DNA from: Homalodisca vitripennis
Lineage: Eukaryota > Arthropoda > Insecta > Hemiptera > Cicadellidae
NCBI RefSeq assembly: GCF_021130785.1
Contig: NC_060211.1
Span: 21,251,001-21,315,000, forward strand
Length of the DNA: 64,000 bases
Reading direction: 5' to 3'
The notes under the pieces were generated by a model. It searched no databases. It saw only the letters and a program-made list of their open reading frames with translations, and was not told the DNA's origin. Below, piece after piece: positions 35,522 to 44,039 of the stretch (the stretch's first letter is position 1; every line of letters begins with the position of its first letter). A program made the translations under genes and the position numbers.

Positions 35522-36153
35522 AGAAATTTTTAAAGAAAAAAGATCAGATAAAACTTCAAACGTTTGAAGAAAATAAGAAAGATCAACCAATCAGATTGTT
35601 AATTGTTGGTTCAAGTGGATGTGGAAAAACAACTTTATTATTGAATTTTATCTACAATAGGTTGATTCCTTATTCCAATTTGTATGTTTTTAGTAAATCT
35701 TTAGAACAGGAACGCTTATAAAAAAATTACAAGAAAGATTTGAAAAACATTGAGAAGAAACTTAAGTAAGAAAATATCATATTTTTATAATGCCTCTGAG
35801 GACATAGTTCCATTAAGCGAGTGTAAACCAAATTCTTTAATCGTTTTCGATGATTGTATTTTAGAAAATCAAGACGTTATTAAGGAATATTTCGTAATGT
35901 CCTCGTCACAAAAATATATCTTGTATCTATCTTTCCCCAATGCTTTTCAAAGGTTGATAAACAAGTTATTAGAAATAATTTGAATATGTTGTGTGTTTTT
36001 AAGCAAGATGATCACTATTCGAGAAAAATTTACAACAATTATGTGGGATCTGATATGAGTTTTAACCACTTTAATGAATTATGTGATAAAATTTGGAAAG
36101 AAGACTACGGATTTTTAACTATTAATCTAACTTTGAAGCCTAAAAAATGGTAA
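35518..36153 (+). pseudogene. DNA-packaging ATPase (FtsK/HerA, A32-like), frameshifted
   Basis: Pumps the genome into the preformed capsid. Walker A is LLIVGSSGCGKTTLLLN (about 35,600-35,650); Walker B is NSLIVFDDCILEN (about 35,838-35,876). A later SSSQKYILYLSFPNAF block corresponds to the sensor-like strand of the family, and the C-terminus ends ...LKPKKW at TAA 36,151. The upstream in-frame triplet at the position expected for the start is ATA (35,518) in TTTAAATAGAG. The start codon appears lost, unless the first internal ATG or a non-AUG codon is used. Frameshifts near 35,715-35,750 and 35,955. About 210 codons, normal for a Polinton ATPase. Confidence 0.88.
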
Positions 36154-36179
36154 ATATTTGAATAAATTTTCTAATATAA

Positions 36180-36407
36180 ATGCTGTTCAGTGGTCTGACA
36201 AATCTACTTGATAAAATATTTGTTACAATTATTTTTACATTATCTTTACTTTTTATTTACATTATGAAAATAACAGAAAAAACGGTAAATCTGTTCACGT
36301 TCCACGTTTTACGTTCCACGTTTTACGTTCGTGTTTCACGTTTATGTTTTTACGTTTCGTGTTCACGTTTCTCGTTCTCGTTCACGTTTCAAAATTTTCC
36401 TATATAA
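36180..36407 (+). CDS. Small single-pass membrane protein (Polinton)
   Basis: ATG in AATATAAATGC, 26 bp after the ATPase stop. Residues about 11-29 (KIFVTIIFTLSLLFIYIM) form one hydrophobic segment after a short N-terminus, followed by KITEKT. The rest of the 75-codon frame is encoded by an ACGTT-rich repeat array and has a different, repetitive composition. The original protein may therefore have ended earlier and been extended by frameshift. Polintons often carry a small membrane protein near the capsid genes; role unknown. Confidence 0.45.
   Translation: MLFSGLTNLLDKIFVTIIFTLSLLFIYIMKITEKTVNLFTFHVLRSTFYVRVSRLCFYVSCSRFSFSFTFQNFPI
36294..36392. repeat. ACGTT-rich imperfect minisatellite
   Basis: CACGTTCCACGTTTTACGTT and relatives repeat imperfectly with a 14-15 bp base period, at least six units with ACGTT or TCGTT cores. 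It sits directly upstream of the start box at 36,401. Confidence 0.75.
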
Positions 36408-36410
36408 ATG
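36401..36410 (+). promoter_or_regulatory. Start-codon box of the PLA2-type gene
   Basis: TATATAAATG followed by GCG. Confidence 0.55.
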
Positions 36411-37706
36411 GCGAACGTAACTTCAGAAGAAGCAAAAAAACTTGATCAAATAGAAAAGAAATTAATCAAAGAATTTAAAGAACAGATTCGAATTGATGAA
36501 AAAGAACAAGAATTTATTCAAAAAATCAATCAACCTGTAACTTCTGCAATAAAAAATGTTGAGGGCAAAATTGAAAATGTTTTAAAGCGATAATCAAAAT
36601 TTAATGAATTTGGTTCCAGTTGTACGACAGTTTGCCGATATTTCGATACCAGAATCTGAGTTTGAATTGCCAAAATTACCATCGTCGACACCATTTAGAC
36701 CTAAAATCATTGAAGAATCTACCATAGTTGAACCAATAAGTCCTGGAACAACGGATATAATAATTGGTGAAATTGGTAGAAAATTCCTTCCTAGAGCGAA
36801 GGATGATAAATTTGGTTTGTATTGGGATTAGAAAAAAAGAAAAGTTTTATGATTGGAAATTTGCCCGTAAATTTTGAACATAATGACATAGTTATTAATG
36901 AAAAAATGTACGAAGGTACTCAGGGTTTATGGAGATTATTAACAGGCACTGATGTTCCAAAAGACGGTTTATATTCTGAAGAAGACTTGAAAAAGTATAC
37001 TGAAATTTTATGGAAATCTGATTCAATTTACAAAAATAATGATCCATCAACTAAGAAACCAAAGTCAAGTAAAGGTAAAAAAATATCTCAATTTGAATTA
37101 AACCAATTTGGGAAAAAACGAATCGAAGGATCAGGTGTAAGAAAATACAGTGATAATAAGATTGAGTACAGATATATCAACGATTTGACAAAACTCGATG
37201 GAATTATTAATTATATTTATGCTCAAGAGAAGGCTGGAAACAACAATTTTTTGAACGAAAAGAAAGCGATTAAAGATTTTTATATTTCGAACAAACTTGA
37301 TGAATTGATTGAAAAACCTGATGGAATTAAATATTTAAAGCGAGTTTTGCCAGCAATAAGTTCATCTATGATTGAAGGTAGCGGACTTTTGAATGATTTT
37401 ATCAACAATTTACCTTTTGAATTACACGTACCAACTTATCAGTATCTGGGGCCTGGCACAAAACTCGAAAAAAGACTAAAAAGAGTAGATCCTGGTATAA
37501 ATAAATTAGACCAAGCTGCTATGGAACACGATATTTTTTATGCAAAACATAGAGACACAAATTCCAGACATATTGCGGATAAAACTTTGCAAGATAAGGC
37601 AATGGATCGATTTTTATCAAAAGATGCTAGTTTAGGTGAAAGATTTGTTGCACTTCCAACAGTTGGAGCAATGTTTTTTGAAGAGAAAACTAGGAATGGG
37701 AATTGA
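36408..37706 (+). pseudogene. Polinton structural-type protein joined to a phospholipase A2-like domain
   Basis: Starts with MANVTSEEAKKLDQIEKKL at the box. Three pieces (36,408-36,593; about 36,600-36,831; 36,822-37,706) lie in two frames, so two frameshifts. The middle of the last piece carries EGTQGLWRLLTG, YSEEDLKKYTEIL and YKNNDPSTKKPKSSKG, a pattern recurring in arthropod Polinton proteins. Residues 196-260 of that piece form a PLA2 domain: calcium loop YLGPGTKLEKRL (residue 208, about 37,443) and catalytic HD in MEHDIFYAKH (His 236, Asp 237; about 37,527-37,532). This is the parvovirus VP1-unique type used to breach endosomal membranes. In the group I recall this domain as a separate short protein starting near the GSGLLNDFINNLPFEL segment; here it is continuous with the upstream protein. 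Catalytic residues are intact. Confidence 0.75.
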
Positions 37707-37726
37707 AGAGAACTTGAAATTTTAAC

Positions 37727-37736
37727 TATATAAATG
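37727..37736 (+). promoter_or_regulatory. Start-codon box of the protease gene
   Basis: TATATAAATG followed by GAGG, 20 bp after the preceding stop. Confidence 0.55.
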
Positions 37737-38632
37737 GAGGTGAACGTAAATTTCAGTAAAAATCAGAAAGAAAAAATAAAATCCGCTTTTAAGAAAAAAA
37801 TACCCGTTAGTATTCAATTTAAAATAGATCAACCAAAAAATGGCGAAGATAAGATATTTTTAACAAATAGACAATACAATAAACTCGAAAAACATAAGAA
37901 AAATAATAAAGGAACCAGAATAGAATTTTCTTATAATCAGTTGAAAGAACTTAAAAATGGTGGACTTTTGAAAGATTTATTAGATTTTGGAGAAAATATT
38001 CCAGTTGTTAAAAATGTTGTTCCTTATGTTCGTAAAGCTGCTCCAATCGTTAAAAAGGATGTGATTCCTATTATTCGAAACATTTTAAATTGGTTAGATA
38101 AAGAGTTGGAAGATGTTACAGGATCTGGATTAGATGAAAAAACTTTGAATTACGTGAAATCAAACATTGAAAAAAAATTTAAACCTTTAACATTCGGGGA
38201 ATTGGAAGAAATCTGCAAAAATATTAAACATTTTAGAGGAATCTTCATGAGAGATACATTACCTGAAAAAGTTAAGAAATTTGAATGTGGAATTGTGAAT
38301 TTAGACTCGATTATGGGAAGTGGAACACATTGGATTTGTTATTATAAAAATGATAAGAATGCATGTTATTTTGATTCGTATGGAAGAATTGAGGACAAAC
38401 CACCTATAGAATTGATTAAGTATTTGAAAAAAATCAAGCGTCTACTACAATGACTCTCAGATTCAAGACTATAAAGATCCCACCAATTTGTGGTCATTTA
38501 TGTGTTTTTGTTTTGAATGAACTGAGTAATGGTAAAGATTTTAAAGAAGTTGTTAACAAATTATTGCTTAATAAATATGGATTCAACAAAATATTTTTGA
38601 CGTATTTGGTACACAAATTATTCAAAATGTAG
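37734..38632 (+). pseudogene. Adenain-like cysteine protease of the Polinton, one frameshift
   Basis: Matures virion proteins. The N-terminal ~130 residues are basic (FSKNQKEKIKSAFKKK; LTNRQYNKLEKHKK), then a hydrophobic stretch (ENIPVVKNVVPYVRKAAPIV). The C48/C5-type protease core follows: ECGIVNLDS, catalytic His in GSGTHWICYY (residue 199, about 38,328), acidic partner in YFDSYGR (Asp 214, about 38,373), and catalytic Cys in PPICGHLCVFVL (about 38,489). The frame changes once near 38,445, just before the cysteine block, leaving the two pieces overlapping by 4 bp. It ends at TAG/TAA near 38,632. Sequence otherwise well preserved. Confidence 0.88.
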
Positions 38633-38710
38633 ATAATAGTTTGAGTTTTATCTTTTCTTATCCACTTATACATGACTAAAATTTTCGTAAAAGAATTTTG
38701 AAATTTTCTC

Positions 38711-38720
38711 TTATTAAATG
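38711..38720 (+). promoter_or_regulatory. Start-codon box of the major capsid gene
   Basis: TTATTAAATG followed by GTGG. Confidence 0.45.
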
Positions 38721-39907
38721 GTGGACTACAAAAAGTATTCAGGCGATATTGAAAGGGCGGAGTTTAAAAATTTCTATCCAATTAGTAAACAACATTTGAA
38801 TGAACCGAATAAAAGAACTGAGTTTTAATATTTGATTTTGGAGATAATTTTTGCTCGTCTAACTTCCAGTTTTATATTTCTGGAACTTTAACAAAACAAG
38901 ATGGTCAAGCATATCTTGGAACTGATAATGTTAGATTAATCGATAATTTTATACCGTTTTTTTTATTTTCTAAGATTGAAGTAAGAAAAACACAATAAAT
39001 TGATAGAAGAAGTCGAAAACTGTGGCCAATTAAGCACTATTAAAGGAAACCATTTGTTATTCCAAAAGTGATGTATTTTCAAACAGTTTTGAATCAACTT
39101 TTAAATTTGGACAATTTGAAGCGGTCGGTGATTTAGCACATTTCGGCTTAGGATTTTTTGAAAATGTTTACTATTCCGATCTATAAAGGAGGATTTTATC
39201 TAAGTTTTATAAGAGCAGAAGACGATGATGTGATTCTGAAGACTGCAACTGGAAATGTTATGCCTGTTGATGGGCAAAATTACAATTAAACGAGTTTTTC
39301 ATTAGAGTTCCGATGATTGATTACAAAACCACGAGTAAAATTCAGTTGATTGATGAAATTATAAAATCTCAAAACATCACGTTTAATTTTCTAGATTGGC
39401 AATGTATTGAGCAAAAAGGTATTTCCGGAACAAACTTATTCGTTCGATATCACAAATATTTATAGAAATATCTTCAATCCCAAGTTCGTTATCATAGGTT
39501 TTCAAACAGATAGACAGAATAATCAAGAGAAAAATCCTTCAAAGTTCGATAGTTTGAATGTGAAAAATATCAGAGTAAAATTGAATGGTTCTTATTATCC
39601 AGATGAATTACAAAAATTTAAACATTTCCGGTGGTCTTTTCAGAATCATGTATCAGATGTATCAAGATTTTAAGAAAGTTTACTACATAAAAAAATATGG
39701 AAATGTATTACAACCCCAAAGAATTTATAGCAAATAGACCCATTTATGTCATTGATACAACAAAGAGTTTGACAAATATTTCTAGTTCAAAGAACGATAT
39801 AATTATCAATATGGATTTTCAAAATGCTGTTACAAACGCGATTTGTTATGTGGTTTTGGTTTTCTGAGAAATTTTTAGCCTATGATGTGATTAAGAAACG
39901 ATATTAG
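38718..39907 (+). pseudogene. Major capsid protein (double jelly-roll type), heavily frameshifted
   Basis: Forms the capsid facets. Starts MVDYKKYSGDIERAEF. Pieces recognisable in order are FDFGDNFCSSNFQFYISGTL, NVRLIDNFIPF, FSKIEVRK, GQLSTIKG, FKFGQFEAVGDL, SFIRAEDDDVILKTATG, a FIRVPMIDYKTTSKIQLIDE block, then at 39,407-39,610 KFVIIGFQTDRQNNQEKNPS and KNIRVKLNGSYYP. A C-terminal EFIANRPIYVIDTTKS...ICYVVL block ends at TAG 39,905. The order and the GFQTxRNNNQxKNxSxFD signature fit the insect Polinton capsid protein. Frameshifts are dense: near 38,825, 38,960, 39,050, 39,185, 39,285, 39,400, 39,610 and 39,865. About 395 codons; fold assignment rests on family knowledge. Confidence 0.8.
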
Positions 39908-40040
39908 AGAAAATTCAGTAAAAATCGTCTTATTTTCTGTTGAGCGAATGTTAGCAAATTTCATTATTTCCGTTTATAGATTTTTCATTGAGATTTCTGG
40001 ATTTTTTCATTAAAACAGCTTATAAATGTAGAAGCAAACA
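39908..40040. other. Short non-coding spacer inside the Polinton right end
   Basis: AT-rich, no open frame; leads into the right terminal repeat. Confidence 0.6.
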
Positions 40041-40192
40041 TTGAACAGTAAAACAGCTATAGATTCGGTTATTTTACATTCGTGATTTCCTGTTTGATTT
40101 CTCAGATTTGTTTATGGTTCAATGGACAGTATTTTACATTGATTTTCTGACTGCCCCAAAAGTGTCCTAGAACCCTCATATTCATATCTACT
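40041..40192 (-). repeat. Polinton right terminal inverted repeat
   Basis: Reverse complement of the left repeat. The outer ~95 bp are nearly identical, and AAACAGCTATAGATTCG (about 40,060) is the inner matching block. Confidence 0.9.
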
Positions 40193-40212
40193 TATATATA
40201 TATATATATATA
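40193..40212. repeat. TA microsatellite, right of the insertion
   Basis: Continuation of the TA array at 27,401-27,506 after the element; includes the presumed TATATA duplication. Confidence 0.85.
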
Positions 40213-40929
40213 AGTATCTTTTCAGGAAATAAAATGCCGTTCTATTTAAAGATATTGTAGAGATAATTTTATTTCATAATCACTTTTGTTAAATCATAAT
40301 CATCTTCGTTGTTACATGTTGATGGGAAAGTGTATATACAGGAGTGTTGTTTCAGTTTGAATCATTTTTATAAAAACAATTCCAGTTACCTGATCTCGGT
40401 AAAAAACTGGCTAACCAAATGTCACAGAACTGTTGCACTATTAAATATTTTTATGCAGGAGTAGAAGAGAGTAGTGTTATGGTTTAAAACTAGACGAGAT
40501 GACAACTTCTAAAGTAATTAAGAGATTCCAAACGATACCAAGAGAAGAAGTCATGAAAATCAGAGAAAATATGGTATATAAGTCACTTTACCTAATATAC
40601 GAAAAACTAACCTTTTACGAAAATTTTGAAATACTGTTTATGAAGTCGATAGAATACTACTCTTTAAAAAATACATCGACCATTTGTTTTGATAGAGCGA
40701 CGCAAAATGGAAGGCTATCAGATTGTTTAAATATACCAAATAATAATTAATTTATTAAATCTCATTTTCCTTAGTCATACACTTAAAATGAATAAACAAA
40801 CTAGAAAATTAAAATTGAATTTATTTTCTTAATTTATTTTGGCAAACACAAAGTTAGTGTTATTTGGTAAAAGTGCATTAGCAATCCAAAACTTTGTTTT
40901 CTGTTGGGCTTGTGCAAATCCACGAAAAA
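40213..40929. other. Stretch without a recognised gene
   Basis: A plus-strand frame at 40,499-40,750 begins with a real ATG, runs 83 codons and is mostly charged, but no family is recognised and no splice context stands out. Similarity to block A begins at about 40,930. Confidence 0.35.
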
Positions 40930-41783
40930 CTGACGTGAAAGTCCTTCTTTTCAATTTCCATAGAAGGTCGATCAATAAGGTTAGTCTGCATGTCGACTGA
41001 GTTATTTCCCTGCCAAAAGCTTTCAGCGTTGGATTTGGTTGGCGAATAGCAATTACAGTTATTATTGGATTGTATTGATTTAGACAGTATTCATTTAAAA
41101 CACAATGCCCATTACTGATGGAGATCCTGTTACTTACAATGCGAAGCAACAGGTATTATTAAACAGTGACGCCACTATATTAATATTTGATAACTAATCT
41201 ACAGCTTGCAAATTACAACTCCTCCCATTGGTCATGACAGAATTTTAAATGCTTTTTACTGTGGGATTCTGCTAGAATGTGAATGGCAAAATGCAAATAA
41301 TTTAACAATCAGAATATTATTTTAAATAGTGAGATATAAGTCAGTAGATTATATCTTGCACGAAAAGTTTTTTATTTAATGCAATGTTTAGCCTCTGGCA
41401 TGCATATAATTCTGAAAAAATGTAGTTTACATTGTTTCTTTTTCTGTTTTTGAATAAAAACAAGATAATTCATTTTGTTTAATCCCATATTAATTTAAAT
41501 GCACTTCTTGCAAAAACAATGCATATACATCTAATACTAGTACTTAATTTTATTCGTTTAAATTTTATTTCTTCTTCTTCTTTCAAATAGAAACCTTTAC
41601 TAAACGATGATACATTTATACGAGTAGTATGTATTTTTAATTTGGTAAGTATCACCTTTGAAATGTATTAATTTCACTTTATATTTTATATCTCTCTATG
41701 AATTAGTGTCTCAATTACGACACAATGTATTGAGTGATTACCACACCATCAAATTATGTGTTTTGTGTTCCAAATTCTATTAA
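40930..41783 (-). repeat. Inverted duplication block A, right arm
   Basis: Reverse complement of 2,470-4,160 without the PLE. It represents the empty site of that insertion: the join reads GCATATACATCTAATACTAG at 41,520-41,539. Confidence 0.8.
40945..41197 (+). pseudogene. Broken copy of the unrecognised block A coding segment
   Basis: Partner of 3,869-4,138. It keeps MSTELFPCQKLSALDLV but then has an in-frame TAG near 41,045 and an extra A near 41,098. After that the original frame resumes as MPITDGDPV and ends at the same TAA (41,195-41,197). Confidence 0.35.
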
Positions 41784-42094
41784 AACCATGCATACCTAAT
41801 CTACTGTTTACTAGTATACATTAACTCATCCCAGTTAGAGTACTACAATTGTTATAAGAGGTTTGTTTGCTGCAGGATACTGCTAGTAGATGCAGAAAAT
41901 TAACTACATCACTCTTAGCCAGACATCGAACTTGTTGTCAAATATAAATAAAGTTGCAAACACAAAGAAAAACACTAGTGAGAGTTTTAGATGTAATTAC
42001 ACTGTAAAGAATCATTTCCTTTAAATTATACTTTATATTACGATTGTGTCCCAAGATGTCTAAGTGTTTAAGTTTAATACGAGTCTTCACAGAA
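41784..42094. other. Gene-less stretch
   Basis: Nothing recognised. Confidence 0.4.
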
Positions 42095-43272
42095 ATGGCA
42101 ATTGTTTACTGTGCAGAGGAAATCCTTTCCTGGATCTTTTGAAAGTTTGGTATTTTAAGCCTGTCGTGGTTAGAAAATATTTATAAAGAGTAAAGTTTTG
42201 TTCGTGTATATTTTTAGCCTTATTTTCGAATATGTGACACGGTATTGTACACACTTCAAATTTTATATTATTTCTGGTAAAAATCATGTATTTATGTAAT
42301 ACGGTGAAAAAATATACAGTTATTACTGAGGGAATTATCCTTGCATTTTTCTAAAGTGAATTTGATTTGTTTCATGATTGGGTCATAGGCTTTTTTTTGG
42401 ACAAAACATTATAAATTGTTCCACTGATAGGTTTAGTGCAAATATAAAACACTTTGAGTAGAGGAAATATTTGGTTTGTGAACTAATAACTTGGATTCAG
42501 ACCAAATGGTTTTCCCATCAATCAAGTTCGCCCATGATGGTTTCTGACGTTTACAAACATTGATCAAGGTTTCTGATAAACCGTTGGAAATCTGAGAGCC
42601 ACTGTTCTCAGCAGTCACGTTCAATTAACGCGGTGAGTGTCTTCATAACTGAAGCGGTGTTGAGGTGTAACTCTCTTAAACATGTAATGTGCTAAATATT
42701 GTTTTATATTGGGGAAAACGTTTGACACGTAATAATATGGGCCTTACAAGAAGACTACGTACAAGCTGTGAGGTGTCTTTCTTAACGTCTGTTATATACC
42801 GCTAAGTTACATGATAATCCATCTTAAATTGTAGTGGGATAACGATTAATTAATTAACCATTAAATGCTTCGACGAGAATAACCTGATCTCTTAATTGTA
42901 TTTGCTTTTTTTTTTTGTTTCAATAAGTACAGGAGCTTGACAGAAAATATCAATTGTTGTTGCAGAGGAAATTTTAATACTGGATGTTTTTAAAAGCTTG
43001 GCATTTTTAGTCTGACATGGTTAGAAAACATTTACGAAATGTAAAATTTTAGTTTGTGTATATTTGTTTATCCTTATTTTAGAATATTCTACCCATTTAT
43101 ATGTTATCGTACAAAACTTCAAATTTTAGAAATTTCGTTTATCATCTATGTCTATAACTGAATAACTTATCCTTGGATGTTTCTAAAGCGAAGTTTGATT
43201 TTTATATGAGTGTATCGGGAGGCCTATTTTGGTTACAAGCTTTATAAATTGTTCTATCGGTAGGCCAAAATG
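42095..43272 (+). repeat. Nested repeat X - R1 - X
   Basis: X1 (about 42,095-42,432) and X2 (about 42,950-43,272) are diverged direct copies. Shared blocks are GCAGAGGAAAT, TGGTTAGAAAA, TTATCCTTG...TTTCTAAAG, and TTATAAATTGTTC. Between them lies a partial R1 unit (about 42,440-42,900) in the same orientation as R1 in the left flank (GGATTCAGACCAAATGGTTT at 42,493; compare 18,113). Confidence 0.7.
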
Positions 43273-44039
43273 AATCAGAATTATTGTGTAGAATAATCCC
43301 TTTTGTGCAGTAAAAAAAGGAAGGTTTTTTCTTTGCTAGTCATTATGTTCTCTATGCATGATTTATGAAGTAAGTCAGTAAAAATATTCTAATTACAACA
43401 ATATTAGCAATCAGACAATTAAAAATGTTATTCAAGAATAGCAGGAAAATAAAAAAGCCTATTCTACTAAATACGAGCTTAGAACCTCTTTTGCTTTTAT
43501 TTATACGTGAATTAAATTGGGAAGTAAGTTCATGACATTACTTAAAGACGGAAAACATTGGATTAAAAAAAAAATTAAATCTAACTTTGTCTATGATCAA
43601 GTTGTTGCTATATTAGGTGTCATACTGATGATTTAAATTATAGAAATTGTGTTTGTCCCGAAAAACAAAACTTTTTAAAGTAAAGAAAAAGGAGATAGAC
43701 CCCCTAAGAAGCGTGTGGACAAAAGCATTATTAACGTTATTATCATGAAATTTATGTATATTTGGTAAATTTTCTCAAGTCAAAGAATATAATACCACGA
43801 CGTTTGATAACAATTCAGATATAAACTATTGACAGATAAGCAATCCGACATTAAAGAAGATATAATATAAACATTAATACAAATAATAATACAAATTTGG
43901 ACCATGGGCGATATGGAAATCACTGAAGGATAATATTTTTTTGATATCTTTGGAGTAACTAATATTAAAACATAATAGAAATATCATATTATCCAGTTAA
44001 CTCTCCTGAGCAGAAGTTACCCCCAATAACAACATTATT
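43273..44039. other. Gene-less stretch
   Basis: AT-rich, no feature recognised. Confidence 0.4.

Larger units (their letters stand above)
27507..40192. mobile_element. Maverick/Polinton (adintovirus-like) integrated element
   Basis: A 12.7 kb element bounded by inverted repeats. The left end is AGTAGATATGAATATGAGGG; the right end is its complement, ending ...CATATTCATATCTACT at 40,192. The AG...CT termini and TATATA target duplication fit the Polinton rule (AG ends, 6 bp duplication). Inside are a protein-primed PolB, an RVE integrase, an FtsK/HerA-type packaging ATPase, an adenain-like protease, a major capsid protein, a probable minor capsid protein, a PLA2-type protein, a BRO gene and several zinc-binding proteins. 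That set defines Polintons and adintoviruses. Nearly all genes carry frameshifts, so this copy is very probably immobile. It is at the short end for the group (usually 15-20 kb). Confidence 0.93.
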
